Assembly: GCA_028688535.1 (NCBI GenBank)
Contig: JAQTXY010000046.1
Coordinates: 1-9,573, forward strand
Direction: 5' to 3'
DNA length: 9,573 nucleotides
Source: Methanothrix sp.
GTDB lineage: Archaea > Halobacteriota > Methanosarcinia > Methanotrichales > Methanotrichaceae
Below are positions 5,153-9,573 of the stretch, piece after piece. The notes under the pieces are model-generated. The model was given only the letters and a program-made list of their open reading frames with translations, was not told the DNA's origin and searched no databases. Each line of letters opens with the position of its first letter. Position 1 is the first letter of the stretch. Both the position numbers and the translations under genes were made by a program.

Positions 5153-8100
5153 TCAAGGCGGGATGGGATGTCGACCCATACCGCAAGCCTCCAGGGCGGC
5201 CCTAAGCATCTCCATCTTGACCGGCTTACTAACGTAGTCATCCATGCCTGCGGCTAAACAAGCCTCTCGATCGCCTTTGAGAGCAGAAGCTGTCATAGCA
5301 ATGATTACTGGCGTCTCTTCATCCGTCCATCTTTGACGTATCACCCGTGTAGCTTCAAGGCCATCCATTTCCGGCATTTGTACGTCCATTAACACCACAT
5401 CGTAATGCTGGCGCTCCAGGGCCTGTAAGACCTCGAATCCGTTGGCAGCCACATCCGATCGATATCCCAGCTTGCTGAGCATTCTCTGAGTCACAATCTG
5501 ATTAACCAAATTATCTTCTGCGAGCAATATGCTCATGTTTTTATTGAGATTCCCCGGGACGTCGACCTTCGAAGCAGGTCTATCTATTTCCATAGGATCG
5601 CAGGAGGTTGGTTCTACCATAATTGTGAAATGGAAAGCAGAACCCTTGCCAACCTCACTCTCCACCCACATCTTTCCTCCCATCAGCTCCGCTAATCTCT
5701 TGCTTATGGCCAGTCCTAAACCGGTGCCCCCATACCGGCGCGCAGTCGAGGCATCGACCTGACGAAACGACTGGAATAGGCGTTCCCTCTTATCATCCGG
5801 AATTCCGATTCCAGTATCTTTTACTTCAAAATGAATTTCATAGCTGTCGCCATCTACCGCTTTGCTTGAAACTGAGATTTTAATCTTGCCGTTTTCTGTA
5901 AACTTCACGGCATTATTGAGTAGATTGATCAAGATCTGATTAATCCTGGTGGGGTCTCCCAGCATCATGGTTGGAACATGACCTTCAAAGGTGTACTCTG
6001 TCTCCAGACCCTTCCTTTTGGCATCTACGGCCACCATATCAAGAGAGATTTCAAGGCAGTCACGTAGGTCAAATGACTGGTGCTCCAGTTCCATCATCCC
6101 GGACTCGATTTTTGTGAGATCTAGTATGTTGTTAATGATGGTGAGGAGAGTATCTCCGCTGCGTCGGATGATTTCAACATCCTCCATCTGATTTGCAGTT
6201 AGATTCTCATCCAGAAGAAGGCCGGTCATGCCTATTACGGCATTCATGGGCGTGCGGATCTCGTGGCTCATATTGGCCAAGAATTCGGATTTGGCAAGAG
6301 TCGCGGATTCTGCTTTCTCTTTAGCCCTCTGAAGATCCTCTTCCGCATGCTTTCGTTCTGTGATGTCACGAATGGATTCGATTGCTCCCCAGTAAGTTCC
6401 GTCTGAGTCATAGAGAGCTGACGCACTACCCAGTAGATAGGTTTCATTTCCGCGAAGATTAGGGATGTAGGTTTCGGCTGCTAGAGTGCCGTCTTCTTGC
6501 CTTTTTATGGCATTATATCCCTTTTCAAAACCGTCATGAAATCCGCGGACAGCGTCAATGAGTATCGGCCTGCGTTCACCATAAAAGGGCAGAGCATATT
6601 CATAATCTCCTTTTCCCAGGATTTTTTCGGCCTTGACACCGGTCATCTTCTCCATCGATTGGTTCCAGGATATGACTTTGCCTTCTTTGTCGATGACTAG
6701 CGTGGCATCGGGAAGAAAGTCAATTATGCCTGCCAAAAGGCGCTCGGACTCTCTCAGAGCGCTCTCAGCTTTCTTGCGATCGCTTATGTTTAATGCTACT
6801 TGAACTACTCCTGTAACCATCTCATTTTCATCCTTGATAGGACTGCTTCGAGACAGCCACGTCTTCTCATCAGGGGTGATCAATTCTCCGTCTTGTGAAA
6901 GACCTGTTTGCAGAGCTTTAACAGCCGTGCAGCCTTCACAGGGCCTATCGCTCCCCTGGAGGAGCCTATAGCAGTGTTTTTCTTTGATCTCGTCTTCAGG
7001 GATGCAAAGGTGATCTCTCACGGAGGAATTTACCCAGATGATGCGCATCTGTGCATCGAGATAAATAACTGCCACTTTCTTCAGGCCGCTGAGAATTGCT
7101 CCTTTTTCCTTTTCCGATTCGCGTAATGCATCTTCCGCTCGGCTTCGTTCTACCGTCTCTGCCAGGGTCATGGCAAGAAATTGATTGCTTTCATCAAAAA
7201 CCACCTTCTGACGGATGAACAATAAGCCTATGAGCAGTGCGAAGGTAGCGGTGACAATGGAATAGTTGATGATATGCGAGAATTCCTGGCCCCAGATGAA
7301 GAGCAAAAAAACGGTTCCTATCCCAACAAAAGGCAAGTTGTGAGTCCAATTTGCCCTCTTGCTTTGAACAGAGCCAAAATCTCCGGGTTGATCAGATGGT
7401 GAAATATTTGTAATATTTGTTTGCAGAATTCCTGCCAGCCCAAGAAGGAGGTAACTCACCACCCAACCGCTATCCAGGATGCTTCCGGATACGAAAGTTC
7501 CCCGTTGCGTCTGAATGCTGAAGATTGCATCCGTTAATATTAATGTCGCGACGCCTAGCGCCAGAATGATAATCGGAGCCTGTCCACGAGAGGCAAGCTT
7601 TCTGAAGAGCAACTCTATGAGGGCGATGAAAAGGATCAGATCCATTACTGGGTAAGCCAGCGAAACCACAGATTCCCAGTCAAGAGCTTCAATGGAAATG
7701 ACAATTGGGGCTATCAATAAGACCCAAAACACCAGAGCGACTGATACAATAACGATCGCGGCATCAAGCAGGATTTTGATTTTTTCCCGAGATGTGAGCG
7801 ATACATCCGGCAGAAGAAATATACCCAGCGCGAAAAGAGGGTAGAACATGAGGTAGCCTATATCCGCAACCGAAGGAAACGGTTCCTGATGCAGGACGAA
7901 CTCCACCACCGACCAGGACAGGTCCCCAAGAGTATTGAAGAACATGGCGGCGGCAATAACCATCCAGGCTTTTCTTACCCTGCCTATAGATCGGCAACCT
8001 GTGCAAAACAATGCGACGGCTGCAAGCCCACTGGTTAATGTTACAAATACATCCTCAACTAGAAGGAAGGCCCTATTTGTCTCGCTAAGAACCACCAGTG

Positions 8101-8203
8101 TCAGGTGAAGCAGCGCGATTATGATCGCCAGAATGGCAGCGCTGCGAAAAGATAAATATGTATTACATCTTGCACAACCCAACATATTAATCTTAGTCAC
8201 CAT
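5153..8203 (-). CDS. Membrane hybrid sensor histidine kinase / response regulator (10TM-PAS-PAS-HisKA-HATPase-REC)
   Basis: This 1016-residue membrane-bound hybrid kinase senses a signal and passes phosphate from ATP to an internal His, then to its own receiver. Residues 1-332 hold about ten hydrophobic segments (near 22-40, 52-70, 80-99, 116-132, 147-170, 178-200, 209-228, 243-261, 289-305, 312-331), a MASE-like input module I cannot name further. A short helix (340-365) leads to PAS1 (about 366-476, with a Cys cluster C400, C411, C422, C425) and PAS2 (482-617). HisKA has the H-box [14 protein letters not shown] with His647. HATPase_c has NLLNNAVKF (760-768), DTGIG (796-800) and GGTGLGLAI (825-833). 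The C-terminal REC (890-1007) has D897, phospho-acceptor D940, T971 and K993, so it looks active. No HPt or DNA-binding output is present, so a separate phosphotransfer partner is expected. An alternative ATG at 8185 (residue 7) has GGTGA 11 nt upstream. Confidence 0.95.
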   Translation of the reverse strand: MVTKINMLGCARCNTYLSFRSAAILAIIIALLHLTLVVLSETNRAFLLVEDVFVTLTSGLAAVALFCTGCRSIGRVRKAWMVIAAAMFFNTLGDLSWSVVEFVLHQEPFPSVADIGYLMFYPLFALGIFLLPDVSLTSREKIKILLDAAIVIVSVALVFWVLLIAPIVISIEALDWESVVSLAYPVMDLILFIALIELLFRKLASRGQAPIIILALGVATLILTDAIFSIQTQRGTFVSGSILDSGWVVSYLLLGLAGILQTNITNISPSDQPGDFGSVQSKRANWTHNLPFVGIGTVFLLFIWGQEFSHIINYSIVTATFALLIGLLFIRQKVVFDESNQFLAMTLAETVERSRAEDALRESEKEKGAILSGLKKVAVIYLDAQMRIIWVNSSVRDHLCIPEDEIKEKHCYRLLQGSDRPCEGCTAVKALQTGLSQDGELITPDEKTWLSRSSPIKDENEMVTGVVQVALNISDRKKAESALRESERLLAGIIDFLPDATLVIDKEGKVISWNQSMEKMTGVKAEKILGKGDYEYALPFYGERRPILIDAVRGFHDGFEKGYNAIKRQEDGTLAAETYIPNLRGNETYLLGSASALYDSDGTYWGAIESIRDITERKHAEEDLQRAKEKAESATLAKSEFLANMSHEIRTPMNAVIGMTGLLLDENLTANQMEDVEIIRRSGDTLLTIINNILDLTKIESGMMELEHQSFDLRDCLEISLDMVAVDAKRKGLETEYTFEGHVPTMMLGDPTRINQILINLLNNAVKFTENGKIKISVSSKAVDGDSYEIHFEVKDTGIGIPDDKRERLFQSFRQVDASTARRYGGTGLGLAISKRLAELMGGKMWVESEVGKGSAFHFTIMVEPTSCDPMEIDRPASKVDVPGNLNKNMSILLAEDNLVNQIVTQRMLSKLGYRSDVAANGFEVLQALERQHYDVVLMDVQMPEMDGLEATRVIRQRWTDEETPVIIAMTASALKGDREACLAAGMDDYVSKPVKMEMLRAALEACGMGRHPIPP

Positions 8204-8688
8204 ATCATCTTTGTAGAATAACTAATCAAAAAGCTTTTGGTATCCAGCTTTCGTTGGGCAATACTACAAAATAATAATATATTAAAAAGTATGTATGAAA
8301 GGTCGTTTTCTAGCTCAGATTAAATGGAGATTGTGAATAATGGCAGCTATGATAGTTCCAACCGTATTTAATATATTCAAGATAATGTTTCACAAGTTGT
8401 GCATATGTTACTGTGAAATAATAATTATACTATACTTCAACTCTCCTGCCTCATTTGGTCATTGAGGTTACAATTCAGTTTTGCTTTGCGTACAGGGCGA
8501 GATCTTGGACCCCGGCAGGCCCCTGGCAGTTATTCCATCGTCCTATATTTGGGCATGCTCGCCCGGGCCTGGACCGAAGTGGCCATGAAGGTGGCACATC
8601 CGGGAGTGCAGGCCGTTGCAGCCCATCGCCAAGAAGCTGGGCAGCATTCATGCAGGCCGCCAAGACCCTCTCAGGTCCAGCCAAATCT
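8204..8688. other. Gene-poor region: AT-rich kinase upstream region and GC-rich island
   Basis: Positions 8204-8460 are AT-rich. On the minus strand TTTAATATATTA (about 8276-8287) is a possible TATA box for the sensor kinase, with a leader of roughly 50 nt. The only plus-strand candidate gene is a 41-codon hydrophobic frame (8340-8465) that I do not support. Positions 8491-8680 change abruptly to about 63% G+C (119 of 190 by hand count), like coding DNA, yet no frame on either strand gives a protein I recognise and each is broken or composition-poor. A 9-nt direct repeat TGCAGGCCG occurs at 8607-8615 and 8651-8659. It may be decayed coding sequence linked to the Ada-type remnant next to it. 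Confidence 0.5.
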
Positions 8689-8862
8689 TTACATAGGACT
8701 GCACTTTTTGCATGGATCATATCCGGCAGATATAGCTTGGCTGCCACTTGAGAAGCAAACCTCATGTTCAGGTTTTATCTTAGGCACCCATGAGCAACCT
8801 GGCACGTGGAACTTATGCGTATTGCTATTGTCGATGTCTATATTCAGATATAGCCTATCGTC
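8689..8862 (-). pseudogene. Orphan Ada-type zinc-binding domain lacking a start codon
   Basis: The minus-strand frame between TAA at 8865-8863 and TAA at 8691-8689 encodes 57 residues that match the Ada metal-binding domain (Ada_Zn_binding). The core reads NSNTHKFHVPGCSWV, then IKPEHEVCFSSGSQAISAGYD, then PCKKCSP. Zinc ligands would be His19, Cys23, Cys51 and Cys54. In true Ada the first of these positions is the methyl-accepting Cys; here it is His (FHVPGC rather than FCxPxC), so phosphotriester repair is not expected. Such His-type domains occur alone or at the C-terminus of nucleases and other proteins. There is no ATG, GTG or TTG before the domain. An ATG at 8897-8895 opens a different frame (17 codons, ending at 8844) that overlaps it, so one indel could join them. 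I read it as a frameshifted or truncated gene. Confidence 0.65.
8838..8853. other. Perfect hairpin CTATAT-TCAG-ATATAG
   Basis: A 6-bp perfect inverted repeat with a 4-nt loop lies inside the region where the reading frame of the Ada-type domain loses its start. It is A/T-only apart from the outer C-G pair and may be chance. It is recorded because it coincides with the apparent frame break. Confidence 0.3.
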
Positions 8863-8950
8863 TTATATTTCCTGATGAAATACTTTTGGTGACTCATATA
8901 GCGATATAGAGGCGGACCTCATCACTGAAAGCAGCACATTTCATTCTTGC

Positions 8951-9118
8951 CTAAATCGTCAGGGAGAGAATGCCGAGATAAATAAGCGCCGCCAGGATGG
9001 CAAAAATTAAGATAATACCAAAAATAAGGATCCTGTTGGTCATCCTGCTCATCTCCCAGACCATCTCTCTGACATCACTGCTCTCTTCTTCAGGTATTAC
9101 ACTCTCACCACCAGGCAT
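8951..9118 (-). CDS. Small single-TM membrane protein, downstream of methyltransferase
   Basis: This 55-residue protein was found by translating the minus strand by hand. I recognise no family. Residues 1-28 are hydrophilic and acidic (MPGGESVIPEEESSDVREMV, then WEMSRMTNR). Residues 30-52 are one continuous hydrophobic segment (ILIFGIILIFAILAALIYLG, then IL), ending almost at the C-terminus, as in a tail-anchored protein. Positive charges (R25, R29) sit just before the segment, so the N-terminus is probably cytoplasmic. The start ATG (9118) lies 3 nt after the stop of the methyltransferase gene, and no good ribosome site precedes it, which suggests translational coupling in one operon. The clean amphipathic-then-TM layout and tight spacing argue that it is real despite its size. 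Confidence 0.68.
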   Translation of the reverse strand: MPGGESVIPEEESSDVREMVWEMSRMTNRILIFGIILIFAILAALIYLGILSLTI

Positions 9119-9121
9119 GAT

Positions 9122-9573
9122 TTAAGTGGATAATAGATTGCTTCTGCTGAAGCGGATCTTTGGCTCCGAGATGGTCCTTAAGCCTGCCTGCCGAGCAACG
9201 TCTATCGTCTTTTCGAAAGCAGAAGCAGAAACATGTATCTTGGGCTCGACAATCAGCAGCTTTCCTTTGGGTTTAAGAACAGAGGCGATCTCCTTCAGGA
9301 AGGCTTTTGCATTGGGCACTTCATGAACCATATAGAAAGCCAGAGCAAAATCAACCTTCTCGGATAATCCGATCCTGTCCGGACCGCTCTTATGGGTGAT
9401 TATTCTTGATTCCAGTCCCTGCTGGGCCGCTTTTTTCCTCAAGATTTGGAGCATTTCATCCTGGATATCAACTGCAATGACTCTTCCAGATTCGCCTACC
9501 ATTTTCGCCATAGCGATGGAAAAAGTACCTGGCCCACATCCTAGATCGAGAACGGTCTGTTCCGGTTTTATAT
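9122..9573 (-). CDS. Class I SAM-dependent methyltransferase, 5' end cut by window
   Basis: This is the C-terminal 149 residues of a Rossmann-fold methyltransferase (Methyltransf_11/25/31-like), which transfers a methyl group from S-adenosylmethionine to an unidentified substrate. Motif I, VLDLGCGPGTFS, is at window residues 7-18. The acidic end of strand 2 is in GRVIAVDIQ, a motif-IV-like DFALAFYMVHEV follows, and the post-I region KPKGKLLIVEP is typical of this family. The frame stays open to the right edge, so the ATG at 9511 is internal: starting there would remove motif I. Perhaps 30-60 residues are missing. The substrate cannot be read from the sequence; UbiE-, arsenite- and small-molecule methyltransferases all look like this. 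It is followed after 3 nt by the 55-residue membrane protein. Confidence 0.9.
   Translation of the reverse strand, partial: IKPEQTVLDLGCGPGTFSIAMAKMVGESGRVIAVDIQDEMLQILRKKAAQQGLESRIITHKSGPDRIGLSEKVDFALAFYMVHEVPNAKAFLKEIASVLKPKGKLLIVEPKIHVSASAFEKTIDVARQAGLRTISEPKIRFSRSNLLST

Noticed and set aside
5002..5205. 67-codon plus-strand frame beginning MSRQWEGP
   Set aside because: It overlaps the 3' end of the sensor kinase on the opposite strand, has no signature, and the region is better explained by tandem hairpins.
5153..8203. Phytochrome-, heme- or GAF-type sensor in the kinase
   Set aside because: No GAF/PHY-type sequence is seen; the input is multi-TM plus two PAS-like regions. Cofactor binding is only suggested by the Cys cluster.
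8340..8465. 41-codon hydrophobic plus-strand frame (MAAMIVPTVFNIFKIMF...) with GGAG 10 nt upstream
   Set aside because: Hydrophobic codons are expected by chance in AT-rich DNA, there is no clear TM/charge design, and it runs into the GC-rich island. Too weak without conservation data.
8475..8765. 96-codon minus-strand frame starting MRFASQVAAK
   Set aside because: It starts inside the Ada-type domain in another frame, and its sequence looks random (many Pro/Arg/Trp) with no recognisable motif.
8462..8875. 137-codon plus-strand frame across the GC-rich island
   Set aside because: It is antisense to the convincing Ada-type domain, has poor composition and matches no family I know.

Overview
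The window looks like a piece of a methanogenic archaeon's chromosome, most likely from the Methanothrix (Methanosaeta)/Methanosarcinales side. The evidence is a CfbB/CbiA-type a,c-diamide synthase of the kind used for coenzyme F430, a DUF166 protein, a split (alpha/beta) class I fumarase, archaeal BRE/TATA-like promoters, exported proteins dense in N-glycosylation sequons, and a large hybrid histidine kinase of the type abundant in these organisms. The genus is inferred from gene content; there is no rRNA or other marker here.

Layout. (1) 1-1253, minus strand: a DUF166 gene overlaps the fumarase alpha-subunit gene by an ATGA, and the fumarase gene runs off the left edge. (2) 1356-2711, plus strand: the cfbB-like gene, divergent from DUF166. 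(3) 2712-3014: a very AT-rich spacer with a promoter at its right end. (4) 3015-4880: three exported-protein genes. The first encodes a 70-residue pre-peptide whose mature part is mostly eight back-to-back N-x-T/S sequons. The second encodes a lamin-tail-like (LTD) protein with a sequon-rich N-terminus. The third, convergent on the minus strand, encodes a Tyr/Pro/Gly-rich protein with a PEGA-like C-terminus. (5) 5153-8203, minus strand: a 1016-residue membrane hybrid sensor kinase (about ten TM segments, PAS-PAS-HisKA-HATPase-REC), probably ended by two tandem hairpins. (6) 8204-8950: mostly non-coding. It holds an AT-rich upstream region, a GC-rich island of unknown origin, and an orphan Ada-type zinc-binding domain with no start codon (probable pseudogene or frameshift). 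(7) 8951-9573, minus strand: a class I SAM methyltransferase (5' end off the right edge), followed after 3 nt by a 55-residue single-TM protein.

How the parts may fit together. The left end is central and cofactor metabolism (fumarate/malate interconversion, tetrapyrrole amidation). The middle is cell-surface material, with signal peptides, sequons and adhesion-type beta folds, lying beside a membrane sensor; a functional link between them is only an inference from proximity. No tRNA, rRNA, CRISPR array, insertion sequence or complete mobile element was seen. The most unusual items are the repeat-encoded poly-sequon peptide, the orphan Ada-type domain, and the small membrane protein coupled to the methyltransferase.
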